DNA of 64,000 bases from Saitoella complicata NRRL Y-17804 (Eukaryota > Ascomycota > Saitoellomycetes > Saitoellales > Saitoellaceae): assembly GCF_001661265.1 (NCBI RefSeq), contig NW_017567000.1, forward strand, positions 124,001 to 188,000, written 5' to 3'. The translations under genes and the position numbers were made by a program. Numbering within the stretch: the first letter of the stretch is position 1; each line of letters begins with the position of its first letter. The notes beneath the pieces were generated by a model. It ran no database searches, was not told the DNA's origin, and was given only the letters and a program-made list of their open reading frames with translations. Of this stretch, positions 1-10,033 are shown piece by piece.

Positions 1-376
1 TTTGGGCCACTTGCATTCAAAGCACAAGACGAGGGCAGAGAAGGCGGGAAAGGTACCGGCTACGAGGAGAAGAAATTAGGGTAGTGGTGTAGGTTAATCA
101 TGTATGGGCATGCGCATTCTTGATAAGGACTTAGAAGGTGGTGTTTTTTGGAGTTCTACTTGGGGTACTGTTGCTCGGCATGGCATTGCTTGATATCATC
201 AATGAGAAAACGTTTGACATAGTACTGTTTAGTGATATGATTGATGTTTCCCTACAAAACTCGCAAGGCACAAAAGACAAAGTATCATACGTAGTAGCAA
301 GATACCTCCATAGATATGAACTGCGTTTCCGTTGTGATGTTCCGTTCCTCACGCTCCGGAAATCTACCCAGAACCC
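1..376. other. Left-edge stretch without a recognised gene
   Basis: No supported gene is seen. An open frame on the plus strand (about 138-428) has a hydrophobic start, but it opens on GTG, has no ATG and runs into the 3' end of the minus-strand gene at 377-1780. The stretch is probably the 3' flank of that gene plus intergenic DNA. Confidence 0.4.
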
Positions 377-1780
377 CTACGACGACGCCGAGATCCTGAC
401 CTTCTTGAACTTCTCCTGCAAGTTCTGATCCTCCATCGTTTGTCTGGTCCTCTTCGGTGTGATCGGTTTACTATCGTCCACTCCGCTGTCATCATCGTCA
501 TCGTCGTCAGATTCATCCTCATGATGGTCCTCTCGGCTCCTCGCCGCTTTGAAAAGTAAATCAAGATCATACTTCTCGTCCTTCTTCGTGGTGAAAAACT
601 CTCCCTCTTTTGTTTCAGGTGCCTCAATCTTGCATTTCGCGAGCAACTCACCCAACATATCCTCATCCACCTCCTTCCTCACATTCACCTTCAACACCTG
701 CTCCAACACCCCCACCGCCGTGGCCTCATCCACCGCATTATCCCTCCCCTCCTTATCCTTCATCATCACCAGCATCTCCGCCGTCTCATGCATCCTATGT
801 TCCGCGACCTTCGCAGCAGGCAGTCCGTCCAGTATTGCTGCTGCTTCTGTGACTTGATGGACGTTGTCTGCTGTGCGGGACTTCTCTGTGCTCATTAGGA
901 TTCGGACACGTTCTGAGAGGTATTGGTTGACACTCCGCCTCCTGTGCTCGATCTCGCCAACGATGTGATCCGTTAACGTCTCCAGTCCTTGATTAGGATC
1001 CGTGAGATCAAGTCCAGTCAAGGAACGTAGGGTATTCAATCGGCGACTTCGTGGCCCAATTGCTCTTTGTGCCCCAACCAGTTCTGACGAACGAATGCCC
1101 CTAACGCTGTATTCAATATACTCCAGTTGTTGCAGTATCATACTGTTCAGACGTCTGGTTATCTTAATTTCCGTGCGTACTCTCCAATCCTCGCTCTCAA
1201 CCATAGGAAACCCGAGATCCTTCTCCGCGGTAATGATCTTCGCCATCAAGTGTACCAGAGGAAAATTGTGTCTGTGAGGTTTGTTGTGGCGGAAGAAAAG
1301 TGCGTGCTCAATGCTGAGTGGAGGCGAAGCACCGTAGAGTCTTGTAAGTGCCTCGGCTTCCATCTCTAGGACCTTGAGCGGTGGCTGTTTCCTTCCTTTG
1401 TAGTAGGCCACTTTACACGTTTCCCTGTTGAAAGCCGGTAATCTCCCTCCCTCCTCCCATTTCCTCCAAGTGGCCCGTTCCTCGCGACCCATCTGGACAA
1501 GTCTGAACGCTCTCATTTTTGGTTCATCCTCCGGGTTAACTTCGCCCAGTGCCGCTGCAAGCGATAGGCCACTCGAGATGATGGAGCAGATTCTTTCGAA
1601 CTTGGTGTCTATTGATATCAAATCATCCGAATCGGTGACTAGAAGGTCGAGTTCATCGTATTCAGGTTCGGTGTCGAAGTCGATGCTGGACGGCACGGCA
1701 GCGTGTGAAGCGAGACTGAGAGTGGTAGGGTTCTCCACTGTGAGGCAATTGAGGGCCTCGATAAGAGTCAGGCCTGACAT
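377..1780 (-). CDS. Hypothetical protein with acidic, basic-capped C-terminus
   Basis: This is a single-exon frame of 467 residues starting at an ATG at 1780. I do not recognise the family. The N-terminal quarter is mixed and acidic. The middle (about 170-340) is rich in charged helices (for example the stretch around ITRRLNSMILQQLEYIEYSV) and may form a helical bundle or coiled coil. Around residues 425-445 there is a run of seven aspartates, followed by a basic PKRTRQ motif that could be a nuclear localisation signal. No signal peptide or membrane segment is visible. The acidic tail next to a basic patch suggests a nuclear or chromatin-associated role, but that is inference only. The long frame makes a real gene likely; the function is unknown. 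Confidence 0.75.
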   Translation of the reverse strand: MSGLTLIEALNCLTVENPTTLSLASHAAVPSSIDFDTEPEYDELDLLVTDSDDLISIDTKFERICSIISSGLSLAAALGEVNPEDEPKMRAFRLVQMGREERATWRKWEEGGRLPAFNRETCKVAYYKGRKQPPLKVLEMEAEALTRLYGASPPLSIEHALFFRHNKPHRHNFPLVHLMAKIITAEKDLGFPMVESEDWRVRTEIKITRRLNSMILQQLEYIEYSVRGIRSSELVGAQRAIGPRSRRLNTLRSLTGLDLTDPNQGLETLTDHIVGEIEHRRRSVNQYLSERVRILMSTEKSRTADNVHQVTEAAAILDGLPAAKVAEHRMHETAEMLVMMKDKEGRDNAVDEATAVGVLEQVLKVNVRKEVDEDMLGELLAKCKIEAPETKEGEFFTTKKDEKYDLDLLFKAARSREDHHEDESDDDDDDDSGVDDSKPITPKRTRQTMEDQNLQEKFKKVRISASS

Positions 1781-2463
1781 GGCTTTCCTGGATTGCTGTC
1801 GGCGAATGGATTTCAGTATCCACAGATCTCATACGTACGGTGTGTGCGGTTGCTGAGCAAGCCATGCAGTTGATGCTCATGGGCCCGAGCGTTCGTGCAT
1901 AAATTGCGATACGTGTATGACACCATCTCCCATGAGCTTGATCGGCATTTTGAGGAGTCATGGAGGGTGAGTAGTCCATGTAACGATATCGAAGCCTTCG
2001 TGGGGTATCCTAATAACATTCCGACCGATTGAAGAACTTGTCTGAAGAACCTGTCTGCAAGGTGCGGCGAACGCTCTAAGACCCCAGGTGTCGGTGACAC
2101 AGAGGAACATCTTCGGGAGTTTGTAGCGGCCAGTTTCCTTTTCTGCGTCGAATTTTTGAATGATGAGTGAAAGTGGGTTGCTTTGAGTGGGCTGCGCGGA
2201 AATTTCGCACGGGTTCCGAGATAGGTCTGACCACCGGAAAAAATCATTATAGAGGCAATCGGAGTGAAGACCACTTCAAAAACGTTCAAAAAAACACAGC
2301 TATATCTTTATCTAACTGTCCAGAGCGATCTTAGCTAATCCAAGAACATTGACCTCCAGCCCAACTTAAAGCAGCCTCAACCACGCCGGGTAAAGAGCCG
2401 AGAAAAGCTCCAAACGTCAGAACGTATCGAAATAATGAAACACAGCATTATCTCACGAACGTC
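1781..2463. other. Intergenic region, 683 bp
   Basis: This lies upstream of the minus-strand gene ending at 377 and downstream of the minus-strand wall-protein gene. An open frame on the minus strand (about 1813-2289) has no recognisable domain and biased, low-complexity content. I see nothing else supportable; it probably holds the promoter of the 467-residue gene. Confidence 0.4.
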
Positions 2464-3252
2464 TTAGAGCATCATCATCACACCAACCATCCAAAGAACA
2501 CCAACAACTCCCCCAACAACCATCCTCTGGGCATCGCTGTTCTGCGTCGCTCCCGTGGAGGAAGCAACCACGCTAGCCCTAGGGCTCGACGAAGAGCGTG
2601 CACTGCTACGGGCACCGGAGACTGGGGCAGAAGCAGAGGAGGCGGAGGCCGAGGCGGCCAAGATGCTGACGGCGCCGGTGGATGAGGTGGTGGTAGAGGT
2701 GAACGCGGAGGAAGTGACAGACGAGGAGGGCGCAGTGGAGCTCTCGATAGCTGCGGAGGAGGACCCGGTTTCGGCAACGCCAGGAGCGAAGAATGTCGAG
2801 GAGCTAAGATCGGCAATAGGCGTCGTCGTGGGCGTGCTCTCCGTAGTCTCCATAGACATAGAAGAAATCACCTCCGGGGCAGCCGTAACCGTACTCGCAT
2901 CAACCGACGGCGTAACAACCCCCTGCACCCCCGTCTCCACACTCATGCTCGTACTCGTCGCCTGCACCATCCCGGTCGCAGCATACCCAGGCAAATAACT
3001 GGGCTCATACGTCCCAGTGCCAGCATACGCAGCGCACCCAGGCACCGTCGTCTTCGGCGGCGCCCTACCCCCTCCACAATCCAAGAAAGAGCAGATCTCG
3101 CCGGTGCCAGGGACGTACCAGATGAGGGAGGCGCCGCCGTAGGCTACGGTTTGGGAGGAGACGCAGCCTTCGAGGTCGGTGCGGGCGTGGACGATGGGTG
3201 CCAGGAGGGGAATAAGGGCGAGGAGAGCAGTGGAGAGATTGATGGGGAGCAT
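2464..3252 (-). CDS. Ser/Thr-rich GPI-anchored cell-wall protein
   Basis: A 262-residue secreted protein without introns. Residues 1-23 are a classic signal peptide ending in VHA. Residues 24-90 form a compact Cys-containing module with the segments SLIWYVPGTGEICSFLDCGG and PPKTTVPGC, which I associate with a conserved extracellular Ser-rich family of filamentous ascomycetes. From about residue 95 to 235 the chain is almost entirely Ser, Thr, Ala and Val, as expected for an O-mannosylated stalk. The last 20 residues are hydrophobic (VVGGVVGVLWMVGVMMML) and follow a small-residue stretch, so a GPI anchor is likely. The role is probably structural or adhesive at the wall or plasma membrane; no catalytic motif is visible. 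A TATAAAG sequence lies 77 bp upstream of the ATG, fitting a regulated gene. Confidence 0.8.
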   Translation of the reverse strand: MLPINLSTALLALIPLLAPIVHARTDLEGCVSSQTVAYGGASLIWYVPGTGEICSFLDCGGGRAPPKTTVPGCAAYAGTGTYEPSYLPGYAATGMVQATSTSMSVETGVQGVVTPSVDASTVTAAPEVISSMSMETTESTPTTTPIADLSSSTFFAPGVAETGSSSAAIESSTAPSSSVTSSAFTSTTTSSTGAVSILAASASASSASAPVSGARSSARSSSSPRASVVASSTGATQNSDAQRMVVGGVVGVLWMVGVMMML

Positions 3253-3328
3253 CGTGCTTGATCTTCAAAGAGAGTGAATAGGACGGTGAAAGACAGACTG
3301 AGGTGGATCCAGTGAGGGTCTACGAGCC

Positions 3329-3335
3329 CTTTATA
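3329..3335 (-). promoter_or_regulatory. TATA-like box of the wall-protein gene
   Basis: The minus strand reads TATAAAG about 77 bp upstream of the start codon at 3252. Most other genes in the window show no such motif at this distance, so this promoter may be TATA-type and regulated. Based on motif and spacing only. Confidence 0.4.
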
Positions 3336-3575
3336 CCTTTCGAAGACGTCGGCCTGCAAATAAACTCGACGCGGGGTTCGGCACCCTGACGCCGCAGCCG
3401 GCGCATTCCTCATGCATCGGAAAAGGCCCCCGTAAAGCTTAACCCTCAAGGAGAAGAGATGAGTAAAAAATAGCAACACCGTAAATGACGTGTAACCAAC
3501 AATGCATTGATTCAAGTGTTCTCCTCCTTCTAACTATCAATAGCAACAAGTCCTGGCTATGCATATGGAACACAC

Positions 3576-5143
3576 TCACGCCTTATCAGCAATGAACTTT
3601 GCCAAATACTTAATCCCAGAGAAAACCTCCTCCCCAGTCGGCACAATCTCCTCCTTCGGCAGCAAAAATCCATAACTACCCGTGTCCCTCAACTTGATCG
3701 AATAACTCCACCTAATCTTCTGTTCCCCATATGCCCAATCAATCGCCGCCCCGGGCATGCCTCCAGCTTCCGTCGGGTCAGGGTTTCCACACACCGTCTC
3801 GACGTCGTAGTTTTCGTGATGAATACGGCGGATAGCGTGTGCGATTCCGATACCGAGTTCGTCGAGGTCTTCGGCGTCGGGGGGGAGGGCGGAACAGTCG
3901 TAAGCCCAGGGGTATTGGATGGTTTGGGAGTAGGAGTGGAGGTCGAGGAAGGCGAGGATGTCGTCTTCGCCGGAGGAGGTGCGGTTTTGGATGAAGTCGG
4001 AGATGAGGCGGGGTTCGGTTGCTGCGAAAGGTCCTTCGCCTCGGTAGTCTGTCGCCAATACGTTAGCTTTTCACACGGGATGGAGCAAGCGACATACTCT
4101 CTGAGCAAGGGTTCGTGGTCGCGATGTTCGTCTTTGCTCCCGCATCCCACTTGTACCCCCACGTCCTATCTAAATCCAACCCCTTACAATACGGCAAACT
4201 CGTATTCTGCCTATTCTTCCTCCACAATCTATCCTCTTCCCACGAGTAGACATACCCATCTGGATTCACAGTCGGCACGAACGTCCACTCGAAGCCTTCG
4301 ACCAATGCGCGGACTTCGGGGTCTACGTCGTAACCGGAGACCATTTGGTGCAGGGCGTAGCAGACGGTTGAGACGGAGATCCATTCGCGCGCGTGTTGCG
4401 CGCCTTGGATGAAGATACCTTTGCGCTTTTGGGGGGACTGGACGGGAGATTTCACCTTTAGGCCGAGGATTTGGCGGCCTTCGGGGGTGGTGCCGATGGT
4501 GAGGATGGAGGCGCGGTCGGGGTAGAGGGCTGTGAGGAGATGCAACCAAGCGTCAATCGTCGACAACGGCTGGTAATCCTGGAAGAACGCGTCTGGCAAA
4601 CCAGGGAGGGATGCAATGCTACCTTTCCCAGAAATCTGGAACGCGGAAGCAGGGAGGGGTGATGGGTTAGTTGCGTCGATTGCCTGCTGGACGTTGGGGA
4701 TCATGAGGTCGTAGGACTCCCGGAGGATGCGGGGAAGGGACTTGAGGAAGTAGGAGGACCGGGATTGGGGGAGGTGGACGTCGACGTGCTTGGAGGAGGA
4801 AGACCAGATGTCGAGGACCATCGCCTCGGCGGCGTGTTCGACTGCAGTGCGCTCTGTTGTGGACGCGACGTTGAAGCGGATCACGATGTGGTCATCATAC
4901 CGGACCTTCTCCACACGATGCTCCTCATAGTTATGCGCGGATTGGATGTAATCCTTCAGACCTGTCAGACTATAAGCATATCATGTCAAAAACAAAAATG
5001 CCTTTCAACTGACCTGTCAATGCATCCCACCACGATGATCCAAGAGCAACGGACGACTGATGGATAAAATTCTGCGGCGCGGCAGACACGATGGCAGCAT
5101 TACCTGCCAGGAGCAGACCAAATACTGCGGACACGAGCTGCAT
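3576..5143 (-). CDS. ECM14: ECM14, M14-family pseudo-metallocarboxypeptidase
   Basis: Three exons, 5143-5014, 4961-4098 and 4048-3576, give 488 residues; the introns are 52 and 49 nt. Residues 1-22 are a signal peptide, followed by an activation-propeptide-like region and an M14 domain from about residue 165. The zinc ligands are present: H233 and E236 in QHAREW, and H369 in DLHSYS. The general-base glutamate of active carboxypeptidases is replaced by lysine (K450 in IKLRDTGSYGFLLP). The order of motifs (QPLS, HAREWIS, NPDGY, DRLWRK, TNPCSE, DLHSYSQ, LRDTGSYGFLL) matches fungal Ecm14, which is secreted or vacuolar and regarded as a pseudopeptidase with a role linked to the cell wall. Length is close to the family norm. 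The protein is therefore predicted to bind zinc but not to hydrolyse peptides. Confidence 0.93.
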
Positions 5144-5554
5144 TGTTCCCCAGGTATTTGTGAATTTGGATGTCGTTGATTCGAGGAGGTGAGATTCAAG
5201 GTTATCTTTCCCGCTGCAGTCGCGTGCAGCCCGCCGTCATGTGGCAGAGAGCAGGTCTGACGAGCGGGAGATGGCATATACCGCGGTACATGCTGTAAAG
5301 TAAAGACAACTAAATGTACATCCAGGCTACCATGGGATGTCTAACCGGGAAGGACGGGGTGGATGCCGGTTTCTGTGTGTTTCTGCACGGAACGCATCCG
5401 TGGGGCGGAATGAGGGCGCGCGGGCGTTGCTGGCCATGAACGTGAGTGAACCGTGAACCGTGACTTGTAGCAAGGAGCAGCAAATATACCCAACACACCC
5501 CCTACCATTCAGCTGCAATAGGATGACCTGCTGTTGAATCAATCAGTCAGCAAG
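5144..5554. promoter_or_regulatory. Divergent intergenic region, ECM14 / Sec7-PH gene
   Basis: A 411-bp gap between two divergently oriented start codons. It must hold both promoters. I see no clear TATA box or repeat. Confidence 0.4.
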
Positions 5555-8500
5555 ATGGTCAATCAGAGGAAGTCTTCAACAGACTCGGGGAAGTCAACGA
5601 AACCTGCACGACAACGGCCGAGTTTGTCGACCGTGACCAAGTTATCGACATTGTGGATCAAACGGGGGAGTAGGACGAGTACTACACCGTCTCCGTCGAT
5701 TCCGCAGCAGGTAGAAGATGAAGGAGGAGTTGCGAATGTTCAGCATGCGGAGTCAGCCCCTGCAATTGTGACGATATCACTACCTTCTCCTGTTCGCCAA
5801 GACAGTCGGCCCGTGACCGGAACATCTGCGAACATGAGCCCCTTACGCGAACACGCTCGCAACTTATCAATGGGAGCGTCAACGATCCATACCTCAGGCG
5901 CAGATTCTCGCCGTAGCACTATGTCCTCCCGTCGAGCTTCGTTTGCATCATACCTTGGCTTCAAAGGATTCCTCGACAAATCATCCAATTCCCAAGATAC
6001 GTTACCCCTCACCAGCAACAACGAGCCCTATTCCCGTGATTCGAGGGATTTGCCAGCGTATGAGCCGCCAAACCAGAACCAGGGTATCCAGCATTTAAGC
6101 CCGAATCGGCCGAGTGACGCGAGTTCGGGGGATAATGTGCAAGTCACCACGACGACGACTACGACGACTACGACCACGCATATATCCACATCGTTTTTCC
6201 GGTTACCGAGGAGGTCGAGGAGGGGAACTGCTGCTTCGTCGTTGTCAATATCTGGGTTTCCTACGCTCACTGCTGTCCGGACGAATTCCGAGCCGAGTCT
6301 CAATTCAGTACGTCGCGGTTCTGGGAATGAGTCGAGTACACCGTCCACTGGACCTTTGACACCTACGCCTGGGCTGGGCCCGGAGCCTACGACGGCTTCT
6401 GCGCTTGCTGCGTTCGGGTTTGCGTTTAGTGGCCCAGGAATTCCACTCCTTCGTTCTGCATCGCAGAGGTCGGCACATTCGACTCATTCTGCTGCCGCAC
6501 TGTCGAGGGGTGGGAGTCCAGTCCGGAACACTAGGGCACGGAGTTCGACGTTGAGTAGTTTGCGCAGTAACCCCTCCGAGATCGCGAGTGGTGAGGAACG
6601 TGATCACACACCCGGCGAAACACGTTCAATTCGTCGTGGGTTTTTCACGTTGCCGACGTTTCATCGGAGGGATAGTTCGTCTGTCTTGCCCTTATCCGCC
6701 CATTTATCGCATGATGTTAGTCCGACACCATCATCTCCTGCGTTACCTGTTGAGCCTGAGGTAGTGCCGGATCGGGTCGAGGGTGATACGCCTGAGATAT
6801 ATCTGGAGAGGTTGGAGAAGGCTGTTTCGAAAAGTGCGCTTGCGACGGTGTTAAGTCGGTCGGACGATCCGTTTCATAAGGCTACGCTGAGGACGTATCT
6901 TGGGACCTTTGAGTTTGCTGTTGACCCGTTGGATATGGCACTGCGAAAGTTATTGATGGAACTTCACTTACCGAAGGAAACACAGCAGATCGACCGTGTC
7001 CTCGAGGCTTTTGCGGTAAGGTACTCGGAATGTAACCCGAACCTCTTTCCAAATGCCGAGGTCCCGTACGTGTTGGCCTTCAGCCTGATGATGCTACACA
7101 CAGACGCTTACAACAAATCCAACAAACACAAAATGACAAAAATGGACTATGTCCGGAATACCCGCATGGACGGTCTCCCACCCGATGTTCTTGAGTGTTT
7201 TTATGATAATATCACATATACCCCATTCATCCACATCGATGACGACGTTGACATCAACGGGAACCTTCCCTTAGAAGGCGGCGGGGCGAAGAGGAATGGA
7301 TTTTCGAGACGGGATGAGGTCAAGAAGGGGAAGGGGGCGGTGGATCCATACACGCTGATCCTGGAGGGCAAATTGGAGACGTTGAGACCGGATTTGAGCG
7401 CGGTGTTGAGGGATGAGTCGGAGTTTTCGTATACGGGTACGGTGCCGTCGTTTGAAGTGGAGAGCTTGCATAAAGCTTTCACGGAGACTGCGACGCTGCA
7501 GATTGTCAGTCCGCGTAGTCGACCGGGAGCGTTTTTGACACCGGCGGCGGCTGCGCATCCGCAGGATACGGATCCGGGGTTGGTTGATGTGAAGGTTACG
7601 AAAGTTGGGATTTTGAGTCGGAAGGAAGATAAGAAACGCGGGAAGGCGTCAAGGGCGTGGAGGGAGTGGGGTGTTATTTTGACGGGTTCTCAGGTTCTGT
7701 TCTTCAAAAACGTGCAGTTTGTGAGGTCGTTGATTCGGCAGTACGAGAAACATCGCAAACATGGGAATGATGGAGAGACGGTTACGTTTCACCCTCCCGT
7801 TAAGGCATTCAGCCCTGATGCGATGCTGACGACCGTTGAGGCTGTTGCGGTGTATGACAAGATCAACGCAAAGAAAGGGAACTCGACGTTTAGGTTTGTT
7901 AGTCGGGGTGGGACGCATGATGTTTTCAAGGCGGAGAATGAAGAGGAGATGAATGATTGGATTGCTAAGATCAATTACGCGGCGAGCTTCCGGACTGCGG
8001 GTGTGAGAATGAGGGGAATTGTCATGCTCAATGAAGGTGGGCCCAGGAGGGGGTACACGCTCAGACGTGCGGAGTCTCAGTCGAGTGCGAGCACGGGCGG
8101 GCATTCGAGGGATGAGAGTCAGCTGAGTTTGGCGGCGGAGATTGCGGCGGCGAGGAGGACGATCCTACGTCATAAACTGACGGAGATCATGGAGAAGATG
8201 ACAGCACAGGAGGCGCAGCTCGAGGCTGATATGCGGACTGCGAGGAATTTGAGGGTGTTGACGCCAATCCAGGCCTTCACGCGCGAGAAGGTGATTGAGG
8301 CGGCGCAGGCACTTGCCACGAGGATTAGTTGGGTGCGGATTGAGCAGGCGAGACTACTTTGTCATCAGGAAGTTCTGTCGAGGGACCTGGCTATCGAGAC
8401 GGGAGGTATGGAGTATCTCGGTGGATCGACCACGGATTTGTTACGCGGTCCACCTAGCCCGCCGCGGAGGAGTCAAACCGAGCCGCCGAAGAGTCGGGAC

Positions 8501-9118
8501 TCTAGTTCGGGGAGCAAAGAGGCCAACGATGAGATCAGCGAGAACACGGCGAAGGAGTGGCGTGTCTCTGAGCTTCGTCATCGGCCACCGCCGTCACCGA
8601 CGCCGAGTCCGTTGAAGCAGAGTCACACCGCCGCAAGTGCTGGCAGTGCGATATCTGACACGGCATCCCTGAAATTGGCTGTGTCTCGCGCGCCGTCTAC
8701 CAGCTCGATGGATAGTACCAGCTTTGCCTTTATGGGCGAGGGTCAATTACCGCCACTCAGTCCAAAGAAGAAGGCGAGCAAGAAGACCCTGAACCTGAGT
8801 ATTAAGCGTAAAGATGCCTCGAAGGAAAATGTTGACGAGCTCGCTGAAGCTCGTATGCCTACAGCTGGGTTGCCTAGGAGTAGTCCCAGTTTCAAGCTGC
8901 ATGGGCGGAACGTGAGTCTGGTGAAGATGCCTGAGGTGCTGAGTGATATCGACGCGAGCGCGAATGTCAGTGTACAGACTTCCGCCGGTTCGCCGAGGAG
9001 GAGCACGGTTGAGAGGCACAGTAGCTACTTGAGCGTCAAACCAGAGTTGGTGAGAGATCAGAGAATTAGCATGGATAGCGAAGACGGTGACGCTTTTCAT
9101 GACGCGAAGGAGTTTTGA
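5555..9118 (+). CDS. Sec7-PH domain Arf guanine-nucleotide exchange factor
   Basis: A single exon of 1187 residues from the ATG at 5555; the frame opens slightly earlier but without an ATG. The first 400 residues are Ser/Thr-rich and disordered, with a threonine run near residues 200-212. The Sec7 domain spans about 415-570 and holds the catalytic glutamate (E475 in LPKETQQIDRVLEAFAVRY) that expels GDP from Arf or Arl GTPases. A PH domain follows at about 685-820, then a helical region (860-945) and another disordered tail. The architecture resembles S. pombe Sec74 and S. cerevisiae Syt1 rather than the large Gea or Sec7 proteins or BRAG. It probably acts at Golgi, endosomal or plasma membranes, with PH binding phosphoinositides. 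Assignment to the Syt1/Sec74 group is inference. Confidence 0.88.
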   Translation: MVNQRKSSTDSGKSTKPARQRPSLSTVTKLSTLWIKRGSRTSTTPSPSIPQQVEDEGGVANVQHAESAPAIVTISLPSPVRQDSRPVTGTSANMSPLREHARNLSMGASTIHTSGADSRRSTMSSRRASFASYLGFKGFLDKSSNSQDTLPLTSNNEPYSRDSRDLPAYEPPNQNQGIQHLSPNRPSDASSGDNVQVTTTTTTTTTTTHISTSFFRLPRRSRRGTAASSLSISGFPTLTAVRTNSEPSLNSVRRGSGNESSTPSTGPLTPTPGLGPEPTTASALAAFGFAFSGPGIPLLRSASQRSAHSTHSAAALSRGGSPVRNTRARSSTLSSLRSNPSEIASGEERDHTPGETRSIRRGFFTLPTFHRRDSSSVLPLSAHLSHDVSPTPSSPALPVEPEVVPDRVEGDTPEIYLERLEKAVSKSALATVLSRSDDPFHKATLRTYLGTFEFAVDPLDMALRKLLMELHLPKETQQIDRVLEAFAVRYSECNPNLFPNAEVPYVLAFSLMMLHTDAYNKSNKHKMTKMDYVRNTRMDGLPPDVLECFYDNITYTPFIHIDDDVDINGNLPLEGGGAKRNGFSRRDEVKKGKGAVDPYTLILEGKLETLRPDLSAVLRDESEFSYTGTVPSFEVESLHKAFTETATLQIVSPRSRPGAFLTPAAAAHPQDTDPGLVDVKVTKVGILSRKEDKKRGKASRAWREWGVILTGSQVLFFKNVQFVRSLIRQYEKHRKHGNDGETVTFHPPVKAFSPDAMLTTVEAVAVYDKINAKKGNSTFRFVSRGGTHDVFKAENEEEMNDWIAKINYAASFRTAGVRMRGIVMLNEGGPRRGYTLRRAESQSSASTGGHSRDESQLSLAAEIAAARRTILRHKLTEIMEKMTAQEAQLEADMRTARNLRVLTPIQAFTREKVIEAAQALATRISWVRIEQARLLCHQEVLSRDLAIETGGMEYLGGSTTDLLRGPPSPPRRSQTEPPKSRDSSSGSKEANDEISENTAKEWRVSELRHRPPPSPTPSPLKQSHTAASAGSAISDTASLKLAVSRAPSTSSMDSTSFAFMGEGQLPPLSPKKKASKKTLNLSIKRKDASKENVDELAEARMPTAGLPRSSPSFKLHGRNVSLVKMPEVLSDIDASANVSVQTSAGSPRRSTVERHSSYLSVKPELVRDQRISMDSEDGDAFHDAKEF
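6148..6180 (+). repeat. ACG/ACT trinucleotide tract coding poly-Thr
   Basis: A stretch of ACG, ACT and ACC codons gives about a dozen consecutive threonines in the disordered N-terminal part of the Sec7-PH protein. Mixed codons suggest an old, partly stabilised microsatellite. Confidence 0.7.
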
Positions 9119-9474
9119 GGAGAGCGTGGGAGAGCTATCGCGAAAGCTAACTGGGATGGTATCTATAAGTCTCCTGGACCCCGGGTTTCGCTTGTTTTGG
9201 GAACGTTTCTTCTCGGCATTTTTCACAGGATGGAGTTCATGGGGCGTCATATACCTATTGAGTTTGTTTGAAGTTCTTTGATTGTTTTGACTGCAGGTCT
9301 ACCAAAGAGTGCCGTGTTCTTCTCTAGTTAAATAACTCCTCCCTTCCCGCTTTGTAAAGCGACTGTGTTAGGTATAATCGTACGTTGGTTCCTAATACGA
9401 TGTAGTCACTTCATCCTTCCATCATCGCCTTGCAAATCCATGAAAGTATTCCGCCCCGCATCTCACAAATCACC
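9119..9474. other. Convergent 3' intergenic region, 356 bp
   Basis: This lies between the stops of the Sec7-PH gene and RDS3. It should hold both 3' UTRs and polyadenylation sites. No gene is seen. Confidence 0.4.
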
Positions 9475-9862
9475 TCATTGCATCCCAAGCTTCTTATTCT
9501 TTCTCCTCTCGTAGAACAAATCTGTTCTCGAACTTCCCAGGTTGATAATCTTCGGACATCCATCCCGGTCCTTCTCTAACCGTGTACATTCCGCACAGTA
9601 ATAAGCGTCAGAGATACCTGTAGGCCGAGTTAGTAACCACCCTTGAGATCAACAATACATTCAGACTACCTTGTCCGCCGCAAATAACACACTTTCCAAC
9701 GTAGTTACCAAATGCACACTCATCACATATCCGCACCAACGTCGTCGGCCGCACGTAAGAGTCACATACCGGGCATTTTCCATCGCATTTGTCGCAAAGA
9801 CGGCCAATGGAGATGCCGGGCTGTTTTCTGCAGAGTACGAGATCGGGATGATGCTTGGACAT
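9475..9862 (-). CDS. RDS3: RDS3 / PHF5A-like SF3b subunit
   Basis: Two exons, 9862-9670 and 9617-9475, with a 52-nt intron, give 111 residues, the same size as human PHF5A (110). The protein is nearly all conserved: it begins [14 protein letters not shown], then carries a series of CxxC pairs ([30 protein letters not shown]) that form the three zinc sites of the family, and ends FYERRKNKK. Rds3/PHF5A is a core subunit of the SF3b part of U2 snRNP, sits next to the branch-point adenosine pocket with SF3B1 and is essential for prespliceosome assembly. The gene is transcribed away from a pinin-family gene, also splicing-linked, whose ATG lies only 171 bp from its own. Confidence 0.97.
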
Positions 9863-10033
9863 TCTGATTAAGGTATATGGAGAAGGGTGGAATGGGGGAC
9901 GGCGACGTACAGTACTTCGTATGTATCGGCGCAGGTGGCGAAGCAGGGTCTAGCGCCGTTCGAGGAGCTTCCCCGACGTACGAGCCGACATACGTGAGAG
10001 GAGCATAGAGAAATTCCAATTGTACCATCAATT
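9863..10033. promoter_or_regulatory. Shared bidirectional promoter, RDS3 / pinin-family gene
   Basis: Only 171 bp separate the two divergent start codons, so the genes almost certainly share a promoter. Both products are tied to pre-mRNA splicing. Confidence 0.6.

Noticed and set aside
138-428. Plus-strand frame with a hydrophobic start at the left edge
   Set aside because: It begins on GTG rather than ATG and overlaps the 3' end of a better-supported gene.
1813-2289. Minus-strand frame between the first two genes
   Set aside because: No homology or compositional sign of protein; likely promoter and 3' UTR sequence.
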